DNA of 64,000 bases from positions 124,490 to 188,489 of the forward strand of contig MU130366.1 in NCBI GenBank assembly GCA_015039465.1, read 5' to 3'. The notes beneath the pieces are model-generated. The model was given only the letters and a program-made list of their open reading frames with translations. It made no database searches and was not told where the DNA came from. This document shows, piece by piece, positions 22,712-33,834 of the stretch (its first letter is position 1; each line of letters begins with the position of its first letter). Origin of the DNA: Phlegmacium glaucopus. Lineage: Eukaryota > Basidiomycota > Agaricomycetes > Agaricales > Cortinariaceae. Both the position numbers and the translations under genes were made by a program.

Positions 22712-22992
22712 ATATACAGTAAATTATAATTTATATGAAGTATGAAGTTATTAAGAATGAGAAAACGCAATAAGTATCTATGCGACGCAACGCGCATCGT
22801 GCGTCGTGTTGACGGTCATCTCCGAGACAATTCAAGTGCCGCCATAACTAGAAACTCGGCAAAAAATGAAGCTGCTGCAATTTGAAGTCGTCGCTTCGAA
22901 ATTTCATCAGAAAAGTGAAGCGTGGGAATAAAATATGAAAATGAAGCAGCTGCTTCGAAGTCGCGTCTTCGTTAACTTTGAATTCCCCTATT

Positions 22993-24665
22993 GTCGCCGG
23001 AACAGACGTCAAGACACCCAAATTCGGGACAACTTTCAAGGATTGAAGCTCTCGATGAGTCGTTCATCTCAAGATTTAGATGACCTTATCGACCAATTCC
23101 GAGAACTCGTTATGCAGCCACAGATGTACGTTCTCTTCTTCCTAAGCCATTTTTCTTGTCAATGTCAATTACCACTCTTTTTATTAATCATGCACTTCGA
23201 ACTTCTTGACTCCGTACACAAGCTTAGACCGCCCAAGCTGAGTTGGCTTCGACAGTATCTCAAACTGCTTTCCTCCGGACCTAAAGCAGATTTTATTGTT
23301 TAAAGATGCATAATATACCTGAAGCCCCGAATCGAAAGAACATCAGTCCGAACGGTTATATGTCGAGCATCCATAATTGTCCAAATTTAAAGAGAGGTCG
23401 TTTGCAAGGCACAAGGCCAAATGTGCAATCCTTATCATTGGTCGTTGTTTATGGCGTCACCCTGACATTGTTCAAGAAAGAATATAATAAATTGGGAGAA
23501 GAGCAGGTTCACCATCCCTTCCTATGCCGTCTCGTCTCAGACTCTCAATGTAAGTAATTCTCATTCCGCGATGAGCAAGCCTGAGGAACGAGGGTCAGGA
23601 TAAGATAACGCCCAACGTCTGAACAGCTTCCTCTGAAAATCATATGTGTAATGAATAAATTGGATTGCGATAGAGGGTGCTTCCCTCCACTGCTCTGAAT
23701 CTGGACCTCTGTTCTGACGGGAAAACCATTGTCCCCACCCACCCATCATCCCTGGTTTCATCCCTGGTTTCGGCACTTGTTTGCCACAACCGAGCTCACC
23801 AGCGCTCAGGTCTTGCTCGGACTCTTCAGATCGTTTCTGAATCAAATCTCTCCCGCTATGGCCAGCTCAGGCTGGCCAAAAACTTCAGCGCTATTGGCAT
23901 CCCCTTCGCTTTCCGAGATCCAAGCCCGAGGAGCCCTAGGAGCCCAGGCAAGCCCCTAATAGGCACAAACAAGTACCCATAAATTCCTTGTTCCATCATC
24001 CTACCAGTGACTCAAATACCTTCCATTCATTCTCGTTTGTCTAAGACGCGACAATTAACTTATCCTCTGCCTCGTAAGTGTCTTGGAAGGCCATGGACCA
24101 TATCTACATGTTCATTAACAGACACGCGAGGTACCTTCTAAGAGTTTCCTACAAAGGGCGACGTTGTTATACGGCAACAGTGGTCGATGGTTTCTAACTT
24201 TACACCACCTGATGATTCTCACTGAGCACAGTCTTTCTTGACGTCCTCATCGCTTGCTTATATTCTCCATACACACGCAGAGGTCTGCCTCTATCAAAAG
24301 ATCCCTTTACTCAATTCCCGAGCTATCAAGAGTTGATTAATGATTCTTTATCGCCTGTTACAATCTTAGTTGTTCACCTTAATTCAGCCGTAATAGAAGT
24401 TGAAAGCTGCTTCCAGAATCTGCATCCATACGTCCCGACCTTCGGTTGACGTTTTCGACTGAAAAGACGCATGGACAAATTTGATCCGTCCAGCACAGTT
24501 AAGCACAGGCTCTTCATTTCGGTCCTCTCGAATGGCCGTTGTCTTGGAATATAAACCCCTTCCTTCATCACTGAACGTTATCGTTGAACGTGGAACTTCA
24601 GTAGGTGAGTCACTTTAACTGAATAGTTCACTTTATAAATACTTAATCATGGCAGAAAACCAAAC
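22993..24665. other. Non-coding interval right of the Harbinger element
   Basis: About 1.7 kb without a supported gene. 23055-23123 holds a short open stretch (SSQDLDDLIDQFRELVMQPQ) that could be a relic exon. 23478-23560 and 24143-24220 repeat, in the same orientation, the blocks found at 6097-6303. Confidence 0.5.
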
Positions 24666-24965
24666 ATGAATCCATCATCGAGCCACATTGTGTCCGACAC
24701 TCTTCTCATCGTCTTACTCACCTTTAATCTCAATGGGTACTTTAACCATGGCATGGCATTGGCTCTCCCGCAATCCGGCGTGTCGCCTGAATTTCGATGT
24801 GACAGACTATGTTATCCGTGGAAGACGGAGTGCAATTCGATTTCATATTTAGTGGAGGATTCGCCTACGTGTTGGAGGTGTTGCTTGATTCCGACTAACA
24901 CGACGACCACGAGCACTACTTCTACTACGACTACAGCAGCCACTATAAGGACGGCACAGACGTAA
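24666..24965 (+). CDS. Small secreted cysteine-rich protein
   Basis: A 99-residue intronless ORF. Residues about 8-36 form a hydrophobic segment (DTLLIVLLTFNLNG) ending in GMALA, a good signal-peptide cleavage site. The mature part is about 63 residues with six cysteines (RCDRLC, ECNS, TCWRCC), enough for three disulfides, and ends in a Thr-rich tail (TTTTSTTSTTTT) likely to be O-glycosylated. Size, secretion and even cysteine count fit the fungal small-secreted-protein class, some members of which act as effectors. I see no named family. The open frame and signal peptide are seen; secretion is inferred. Confidence 0.55.
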   Translation: MNPSSSHIVSDTLLIVLLTFNLNGYFNHGMALALPQSGVSPEFRCDRLCYPWKTECNSISYLVEDSPTCWRCCLIPTNTTTTSTTSTTTTAATIRTAQT

Positions 24966-25429
24966 TGGTTCGATGGTTTTGGGCTTACCGTTAGTGACAC
25001 GGATTTGTCAGTACCATCCATGCTCACATGAATGAGAACCTTTGATAGTTATCTATTTCCTGCTTTCTAATCTACGATTGACATTCAAGCTTTCGCTACT
25101 TGCCGCATCTCAATCCCCTGTAACTCCTCCAGCCACAGTACCTACACTCGCTTGATGATGAAGCTCCACTTTATCCACGTTACTGGTGTGAGTGAACCCC
25201 GTCGAAAGCCTTGGCTTCGTGTAGTTAATCCCTTTAATCACCTATGATATTGACAAGGTTACTCGTTTCAACGTCTTATTGTTCACAATAACGATATAAA
25301 TATATAGTATGACGGTGGCGGTGGCGACTGTTGAATTTAGAAGGATTTCCTTATTTTGTACAAGCTGAAACATATGGGAATGACCGGTGATGTCGACAAA
25401 TGTGTACTAATAATGGATGACCAGCGGTG

Positions 25430-28400
25430 ATGGGACTTGCCTGTCCTTCTCTTTCAGTCTCTCACATGCACGGACTCGTCTATCCTCCCAATCTTCTCAA
25501 TTCCTTACCCATCCTAGACAACGACATCCGTTCACTTGATTCTTCAACATTTGCTCAACTCCATCTTCAACATACCTTATCTCACCCACCCGATAACATC
25601 CTCTTTCCATTCCTACATGGCTTAGAGGGAGACAATCATGCTCAAAACGCTTTCTTTGCTACTTCAAATTCAACTCATCCAATTCAACATCATCATACAC
25701 ATGATTCAAACTCGCGTATCACTCCAAAAATACCAAAATATCGTGGTTTAGTATGGGTCGTGTGCGAGGATGATCTAGAACAAGCCGGGGATCTTGTTTC
25801 GTTGAGAATATTGAGAAGAAAGCCAGTTCTTTTGGGTTCCAGTTCAGGTTCAGGTTCTAGTTCGTCTTATTCGGGGTCAGATGAAGAGGATTTCGATGAT
25901 GAAGATGATGATTTAGAGATGATGAGTATGAGCATGGACATGGACGACAGATCTTCTTCTTTCACAGGAGACGATGACGACGTCGTTCTAGCCTCTCCAA
26001 TATCTAATTCACCTATGCAAGTAGATGATGTGGCGGTTGTCGCTCCAGATTCACCTATCGAGGAACCCTCCTCGGGCGCCACCGTCACTCCAAGCGCCAC
26101 AACTGCTGATTCTCATGCTCTGGATCTGGTCGACGTTATGCAACGAAAAGAGGACCAACATATGCATCCTATCCAACATCGAAGTCATCCTGCTGCTCTG
26201 CTCCCACTACCCATACCCTTACCCTCCATTATAACTCAACCACAAACACACATTTTCATCCCATCTAGTGACAGCAGTACTTCGGTATCTCCTCTTAGTA
26301 TCTTTGATTCACCCGCTGGGACAGAGGAGTCCGTATCAAGTGCTGCTCCTTCAGAGTGTCCAACCAACGCATCCCCCGTTCAACAACCCCCTCAACAACC
26401 ACAGCAAACCTGCCAATCAGACCCCTACGCTCCACCCCTCCTAACATCCACATTCAGACCTAAAGAACTATTAAGAAGAGTTCGCGTCGTTAAACCTGAC
26501 ACTGATACTTCAACATCCGCTTCACAGCAGAATAATGGCCAGCAAAAGCAACGAAACGAACATAGTAAATGGGAATTCGTACCAGCTAAAGTACCAGATG
26601 GAATCTCGTTAAGGAATTTCGGGATTCAAGTCGTGAGTTTTCTTTTCTTTGTGCCTTTTGGGCAAGGTGGTGTTACACGAGCGTTCGAGCAAGCGCACGA
26701 TACTTTTTTTGTTTGTTCGTCGAGTTGTTGGGATGTTCCCTTGATCTCTTTCTTGATCTTTTTTTGGATTTTGATCTTTGTCCCCGATAAATGTGCTGGA
26801 TGGCACTGACGATTGCGTGTCCTTACCTCGTCTCGTCATGTCTTATGGCCAAAGGCTAGTCTCTCTAGGTAATGGGTTGGTTGAACGGATGGTTGGATGG
26901 GAAACTTTGTAATCTTTCTTCATTCTGCCTTCATCCACTTGCCTCAACGGCTGTATCTTTTCATCCCAACACCATGATCACACGAGCATCAAGTGTCGAG
27001 CAGAGCTTTTGGATTGGTTACACACGACTATCCACTTGTCCTCCTGTTACTGGTTTTTTGTTTGCTCTTCGATTTTTTCTTTGTTATTAGACAACAATAT
27101 ACTGGTACCTCGTCTTCTCGTGTCTCGACCCTTGTTGTATATGTGTCACAGGGATTATTCCGCTTCTAGGAATCTTTGATTTTAGGCCCTCACCCCCGTG
27201 TGCTGGGGTTGGGCTTTTGTTTCCGTTCAACTAGCCGCAAGGCCCTCTCCTTTTCCTCCTCCCCTCCAAAAAAAAAGCAAATACTAACCAAACCCCTTTC
27301 CATCGACCCAGCCGATATACGCCACGCTCTCCGATATAATTATATATTCACCAAAAGGAGCTTCACCTGCTGCTATAGCACTTGCTCGTAGGTTTAGAGC
27401 TGCCATGAAGAGTAAGAGGGAAGAGAGGATGAAAGCTGCTGCTCGTTTTTGTGGTGGTGGTGGTGGTAAGTTTCTTGCGTTTCGTTTTGGGGCCGTTGGT
27501 GAGGTATTTATATTTTTCCTTCTCAAGGAGAAGATAAGGGAGTTGGACGTGAAGGATCGGGTTCACCGCCACTGCAACAGCAAGGACAAGGTCTTCATTC
27601 TCCGCCTGTTCTCTCTATATCAACTTCCACGTCTACTATCGTACCTGCATCACTTGCGAACGCTTCGCTGTGTGATCCTAATACCGAGTTCATGTCTAAC
27701 CCCAACTTCAACCCCACGGTCCATGCCAACTCCAACGCTAGTCCCAGCCTCGATGCCAATGCCATTTCCAAAGCTACCATCCACAACAACGCCAAATACA
27801 ACCCCAACTCCAACAAATCTAATACCCACACTAATACCAAACCAGAAGAAGATGACGATTTCTTGGAATACAACGTCTTCGTTCTTGATGCTGGTCCTGA
27901 TGATTTGAGAAGAGAAGTACCTTATTTGATGATGAAGATATGTGGGCCTGGAGTTCCTGGCGGTTCTGTTTCGAATGTGGGAGATGCTAAAGCAAAGGAA
28001 AAGGAAAAGGCGGAGACGAATGCGGATGCTAAGACTGGATTTGAAACTGAACCATCCGTATCGTCGACGTCAAATGGTGGTTTACCAATTATGCAACGGA
28101 ATGCTCTTTTTGATGTGGGTGCCCATACGGACGGACCTGATGGGCATTTGGTTGAAGAAGGGATTGTTGAGAGGGAGGAGAGGGAGCAGGCGGAGAGGGA
28201 GAGAGAGAGGAAAGAGAGAGAGGGTAATGGCATGAATTTAGATGTGGTTGCTGATATGGATATGGATATAGATGATGTGGGTGATCGTAAGTCGGGAAAG
28301 GAGGAGGGAGAAGAAGAAGCAGATGTCTTGTTGCCTAACACTGTCGATTTCGCGTTGAGAGAAAAAGAAGAAATGCGGGATTTGACCAAAGCTTCGGAGA

Positions 28401-31379
28401 TCATCAGTTTATATCCTGAATCATCCACCATGTCCCTGTCTTCTGCCCCCTGTTCCCCCCTATCTTCAACCAAACCTGGTTTTGCAAATACATCCATCCT
28501 AACATCATTGTCCTCTACCGCTCATTCTTCTTCACCCTCATCACTGCCAGCACCTTCTAAACCGGAAACGTTAGAAAACAAACCGCCTTGGGATCCTCTC
28601 GTTGGTCAAGTTTACCTTGGAAATTCTGGTGATGTGCCTCTAGCGCCCGATGTTCCTAGTCATTTCAGACATGCGGCGAGTTTAGCTCGAGATATGAGTC
28701 TCAGTGTGGATCCGTGTGCTGGTCTAGAAGACTATTTTTCATCGTATGACGACCTGGTCTTAGAAGGAGAAGAAGGAGAAACACTGTCCCAACAACACCA
28801 ACAACTCCCAGCAGATGATTTATTCAATTATCATGCTACGAACGATCCAACACACGGGTTTGGCTATGACATTGCTGTTGAATGTCATGAATTGGCACCG
28901 TTCCCTAGTACGGCGCATTTGAGAGCTGCGGATGAACATCTTGGAATGTTGGATTTACTTTGGAGAGAAAGATGGGAGAGGGGGTGGAGAGCTTGGGAAG
29001 AAAAGAGAGTTAAGAAACTGAAAAGTACCGCTACTGGTGGAGAAAAAGAAAAAGAAGAAGAATCCAAATCAAGGCGACAACGTCCTCCTCCTCCTGCACC
29101 GCCTAGACCACCACCTCATGCTAGCGCCGTCATTCATCTCCCGTTCCCTAGTTCTCCACCTAATTCTCAGACGACGATGGTTTCTCTTATGCCTGTGATC
29201 AGGTTTTTGGAAAAATGGGTGAAACCTTTACCTGTTCCGTTAGCTTTGCCGGTGGCGAGTCCGACGTCGGGCACGGCAACGCCTGAGATGAAGAATATGA
29301 AGTTGATGGGGAGTGCTGATAGTGCTGCGAATGCTGCTGGAGCGGTACCGCAAGCGCCTACGTCGGCGCCGACAACGACGACTACGGCTTCGGCTAGACG
29401 TTGGTCGTCTGTGGCTGCTTTGATGCCTTCTTTCCCTTCGTTCCCACTTGGAGGTTCTTCTTCAAGCTCTTCTACTTCAACTCCGGCTGCTGTTAGCAAT
29501 AACGCAGCACAACCTAATAATGTCAACACAAACCCGTCTATACCACCACCAAGCTGTCCTCTCCCACTTCATCCGGGACGTAACCGTTCATTCACTTCTC
29601 CCCCTCCTTCTTCCGCCCCATCAGCTTTGGGAGGAGCAGGAGGAGGTATTTACCAATCACCCCAATACATCCCCAAACCCCCACAACAACAAAGCCGTAC
29701 TCGGCCTCTTAAGATCCTTTTATACTCCTCCGACGGATATACCGAATCTTCCGTCCCTGCTTTATGTTTACTCATGGCTATCAGAGGGTTGAACCTACCT
29801 GAGGCGTATTTGGAATTGCAAGTGGTGAAGAGGAGGAGTTTCTTTGTGTATCAAGGTGATCTGGGGATTTTGAGGAGGGTAGAAGCGAGGTTGAAGGAGG
29901 AGAAGGAGAGGGAGAGAGAAAGGGAGAGAGGGAGGGAGAGGGAGAGGGAGAGATTGAATGGAGGGTTTTTGATGGGTAGTTCGGGTGCGGGTGGGGTGGG
30001 GAGTGTTAATGCGAATGGAAAGAGGACGGCTTCTGTACGTGGTGGGTATTGGTCTGGTACAACAAGTTCAGGAGGAAGTGGTTCACCCTACTCCGGTGGG
30101 TCTGTGGCCGTAATAGCCCCAACGCCTCCTGGTCGTTCATCTAGTTCATCGCAAAAGTCATCTTTCACTGGACGACCAGCAGCGAAATCGGTATCGTTTG
30201 CTCAAGCACCACATCCCATGACAGTACCTTCTTTACAACAACAACAATCACAACCACCTCAACATGATCATTCCACCGCTCCTACTATGATCCCACTACA
30301 AGCCCACCACACCATTCCAGGCACTTCCTACCTAGGCCAGGCGGGGTTTTCAGGCAGCTTACCAACGCAGAGTAGCGTACCGCATGGTCCGAATTCTTCA
30401 TTACATATGCCATATCAACACCCAGGTGCCAATTACGGTGATGGTGGTAGTGGATACCAGCAAGGTCATCAGGTGATCAAGGGCCGTCCGAGAGCGAATA
30501 CTAGTCCTTGGCTACCTAGTCTGTTTGGAGGTGATCATCAATCATGGTTCAACGATCCGAGGTTTGATGGGAGTTTCCCAAGTCGAGTGTTGCCGTTCTT
30601 GTATCTTGGAAATCTGTGCGTTTATTATATATATATAATCTGGTTTCGAAAGAAGGAAAAAGAATCTCATCTCGTTCTCATCTAGGAATCACGCATCAAA
30701 TGCCTACATGCTTCACGCATTGGGAATCACACATGTCGTTTCTGTTGGTGAATGCGCACTTGTACCTCCTCCCCATCACATGCCATCATCAGGTGGTATG
30801 AATCAAGCATCATCTATGTGTCATCGACCAGGTCCTAATGCCCATTTCATCGCTGGTAAAGGTCCAGGTGGACATGGCTCTTTGTGGATTGAAGAACGTG
30901 AAGGACGTATCAAGGTTTTGGATATCAAGGGAGTATGTGATGATGGTATCGATACTCTTGAACCTCAATTGGAACCTATCTGTGATTGGATCGACAAGGC
31001 TCGTCTGGAAGGTGGACAAGTACTTGTTCATTGTCGTGTTGGAGTTTCGCGGAGTGCTACTGTCACCGTGAGTACTTTTTAATTTTAATTTTTAATTCCC
31101 AAGGGCCTGACGTTTTATGCCTTAAAGATTGCATATGTAATGAAACATCTTGGACTACCTCTTGTCGACGCATACCTGATCGTACGTTCACGAAGACTAT
31201 CGGTGCTCATCCAACCCAACATGCGACTATTATATAATCTTTGTGGATGGGAAATCAAATTAGCAAAAGAACGTGCGAATGGGGATGAACGTAAGATCAA
31301 GAAGGAACTCGCGAGGACGTTGACGTGGCCTTATCTTGCAAAAGAAGTTCATGCTCTCAACGATAAATACCTGCGTTGA
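25430..31379 (+). CDS. PPS1-like dual-specificity protein phosphatase, very large
   Basis: Five exons (25430-26632, 27312-27465, 27528-30615, 30686-31067, 31128-31379) give a closed 1692-residue frame. The catalytic domain is at the C-terminus with FLYLGNLNHASN, LHALGITHVVSVGE and the signature HCRVGVSRSA, where Cys is the nucleophile and Arg binds phosphate. It should dephosphorylate Tyr and Ser/Thr, like yeast PPS1, which works in cell-cycle control. Upstream are conserved blocks YRGLVWVVCEDDLEQAGDL, NFGIQVPIYATLSDIIIYSP and RPLKILLYSSDGYTESSVP, separated by long low-complexity tracts rich in Ser, Pro, Asn and acidic residues. The first intron is 679 nt, about ten times the others. Yeast PPS1 is near 800 residues; the excess here is low complexity. 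The start is the first ATG in frame; an upstream exon cannot be excluded. Confidence 0.8.
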
Positions 31380-31725
31380 AAAGAAATTCTAACTTCAGGA
31401 CGAACGCACACAACACACGCACACGCGCACGCCTCTCACACCCCATGCACGCATGGCGCTGCATGCAGGTCTGTATATATGCAGTGTCTTTTCTTTTTTT
31501 GTTATTCTTGGTCTCGTTCTTGTTCTTCTGCATGCCATTCGTCTGTACAACCACCACTGCATCTTTGTAAGGCTGTTCGTTCTCTGTCTCCCCCCCCCCT
31601 TCCTTTTCTCCATCATGTTTCGTTGTGTTGATCTCACGGTTCATGTTTGTACATTGGTCTTCTTTTTTTGTGTTTTTTTTGTTAGTATTTATGTTTTCCA
31701 CAGTACCCTTGATGAAATTTTCCGG

Positions 31726-31794
31726 TCTCTGTCTCTGTCTCTGTCTCTGTCTCTGTCTCTTTCTACTTATCTCTCTCTCCTATCTTGCTCTCGA

Positions 31795-31833
<39 letters not shown>
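31726..31833. repeat. Pyrimidine microsatellites (TCTCTG)n and (CT)n
   Basis: About six tandem TCTCTG units are followed 35 bases later by about 18 uninterrupted CT dinucleotides. They lie in the downstream flank of the phosphatase gene. Confidence 0.9.
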
Positions 31834-31837
<4 letters not shown>

Positions 31838-32139
31838 CGTCCATGTATCAGTGTACATATATATCTTTTTCTTGTACGGCATGTGATAGTTCCCAAACAC
31901 AATATTATGACAAACATCTTGGCCCCCAAAATAAAAATGGAGCTTCTGCCGGGTTTCAAGTTCTTAGTTTGCGACTGTCAGGGTCGCTATTGGGTTGAAG
32001 AAATCAGAGATCCAAACTACTATAGATATGTGGATTCTAAAAATAAGGAACGGTGTCCTTCCCCCCCCTCCCCCCCGTTTAAGCAGTAGACCATGAAAGG
32101 ATCGTTGCGCTTCTATAAGTGCCAGTCTAGCTGGGTATT

Positions 32140-32440
32140 TTGACACACTGCACACAATAAAAAAAACTCAGAGTCATAACCTCCAGGGGTTACTTGTCTA
32201 AACAAGTATTCTGTCTGTTTGACACACAATAAAAAAAACTCAAGAGTCAAGACTCGTACTTGAGTCATACTCCACTGGAGTTACTTGTCTGGACAATTAT
32301 TCTGTAACAGACTTCCGGTGTTTGACACACAATAAAAAAACTCAAGAGTCATACTCCACGGTTACTTTGTATTCTGTTAGTAACAGACTTCTATTTGACA
32401 CACAATAAAAAAACTCAGAGTCATACTTCAGGTTACTTAT
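32140..32440. repeat. Tandem repeat of 73-103-bp units
   Basis: Four diverged units share the core GACACACAATAAAAAAACTC followed by AGAGTCATACTCCA, GTTACTTGTCT and ATTCTGT. Cores start near 32141, 32221, 32324 and 32397. Unit lengths differ because inner segments (CAAGACTCGTACTTGAGT, GTAACAGACTTC) are present or absent. Confidence 0.85.
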
Positions 32441-33834
32441 CTCCAGAATCCAGATACACAACTTGAAATCGCCCATCGCCGTGACTTGATCAGAAATCCA
32501 TTATCGCTACTGCTAATAGTAATATAAAACGGAGAACCTTTTTTTTTTGTATTTTTAGATTCCGATATCTTATCATTGTGTAGTGCCCAAAGTGAATATA
32601 AAGTTTTGTCTCTTCCCGATGAAGTTGAATTAGATCTAAACATGTAACATATTTCTATCTTTATTTAGAGAAACGATAGGCACACAACGATAGGCACACT
32701 TAGGGCTGAAAGACTCACTTCTCCAAGCGCAATTTTTGAAAGTCCGTGGCAATGTGGGTGGCACGTGATCGTACTACAGGGCTAATCGAGCTGGGGCCTC
32801 TCCATGATCAGGAAGAAGTCCAATTATTTTCCGTGTTTTCAGATATTTTCACAGTTTTCCAGGTTTTCAGGTTTGCGAAAACCTGGAGGCCTGGAGACTT
32901 GGAAATATATAATAGCGTACTGATAGAGAGCGTTACATATGTAAAAAGGTGAAAATTCAAGGAAAAAGATAATAAAACAGTCAAAAAATTCGTGTGGGTA
33001 AGTAGTACCGTAACATATTTCAAATACTTCTTCTGTAGCTATATTCCACATTCTCGAAGGTTTTTGGAATTTCCGTAGGTTACCCATAGATTTCCAGAGA
33101 TTTCCAAAGAAAGCTTTTTTAGGAGGTTTCTGGGAAAAGTGACTCAAAGACTTTTCCAGATCATGAGGTTGACACGGTTTTTCCCAGGTTTCCAGAGGTT
33201 TTTTGGGTTGAGAAACCTTATTGGACAATTTCCTGATCGACGCCCTACTAGCATGCACAACAGCAGTCTTTGTGTACCGCAGTAAATCAAACATATTTTT
33301 TGATTTCCTGTCGACATTATAATATGGCAACTGCCTTTGTAATCGGACCCGTTCTCTCAGGTACTTACATGAACTACTACTTCTGTTCCACGGGTTCAAG
33401 AAGGTACCGATCAAGCTCATGCGTAATTATTCCAGAAGAATATACAAAAGGTATTCAGATATATGATCCTGACCATCTATGGTCTATGTCATCTTATTTC
33501 CCTTGCCCCGGGCGCCTTTTGCTTGTTCCAACTACGATGATACCTTGGTTTACACGATGACCCCCCTGCCACTCTATTATCGTAGATTCTCACAAGCGAT
33601 ACAAATACAGACAAATACCATATCCATCCCATATGTCCGGTGAGCTTCCAATCAGATCGATCGTCGATCACAATGGAGAGTGAGCTGCTTTTCTCATCCA
33701 CCACATATTACTAATAGCATTACGACATATCTGATGGAAATAATATTGGAAGGATCGCGGGTGGTGGTAGTAATTGTTCGGGTGAATAGATTTGAATTTC
33801 GCTATTAGATCCAACTGCGAGGTATCGCACAATT

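Larger units (their letters stand above)
19473..22989. mobile_element. Complete PIF/Harbinger DNA transposon (3517 bp)
   Basis: Perfect 48-bp terminal inverted repeats at 19473-19520 and 22942-22989, beginning AGGGGAATTCAAAGTTAACG, flanked by the 3-bp duplication ATT (19470-19472 and 22990-22992). Inside are the two convergent genes expected for the superfamily, a DDE (HARBI1-type) transposase and a SANT/Myb-like accessory gene. Subterminal GAAGC/GCTTC words occur repeatedly in both orientations inside each end, likely transposase or accessory-protein binding sites. Perfect ends and an intact transposase frame suggest recent insertion. Confidence 0.93.
31380..33834. other. Low-complexity and repeat-rich interval between the phosphatase and galactokinase 3' ends
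   Basis: Both genes end into this 2.4-kb stretch and I see no gene in it. It holds a TCTCTG hexanucleotide array (about 31726-31761), a CT array (31798-31833), C-runs near 32060-32080, a tandem repeat (32140-32440) and, at 33040-33210, recurring TTTCCAGAGGTTT-like words. Confidence 0.6.

Noticed and set aside
26609..26839. ORFs inside the first intron of the phosphatase
   Set aside because: The plus-strand extension is intron readthrough and the minus-strand frame has no support.
31453..32089. Ser/Leu-rich ORFs over the CT and TCTCTG arrays
   Set aside because: Open frames arise from microsatellites lacking stops in all frames; they lie in the 3' flank of the phosphatase.
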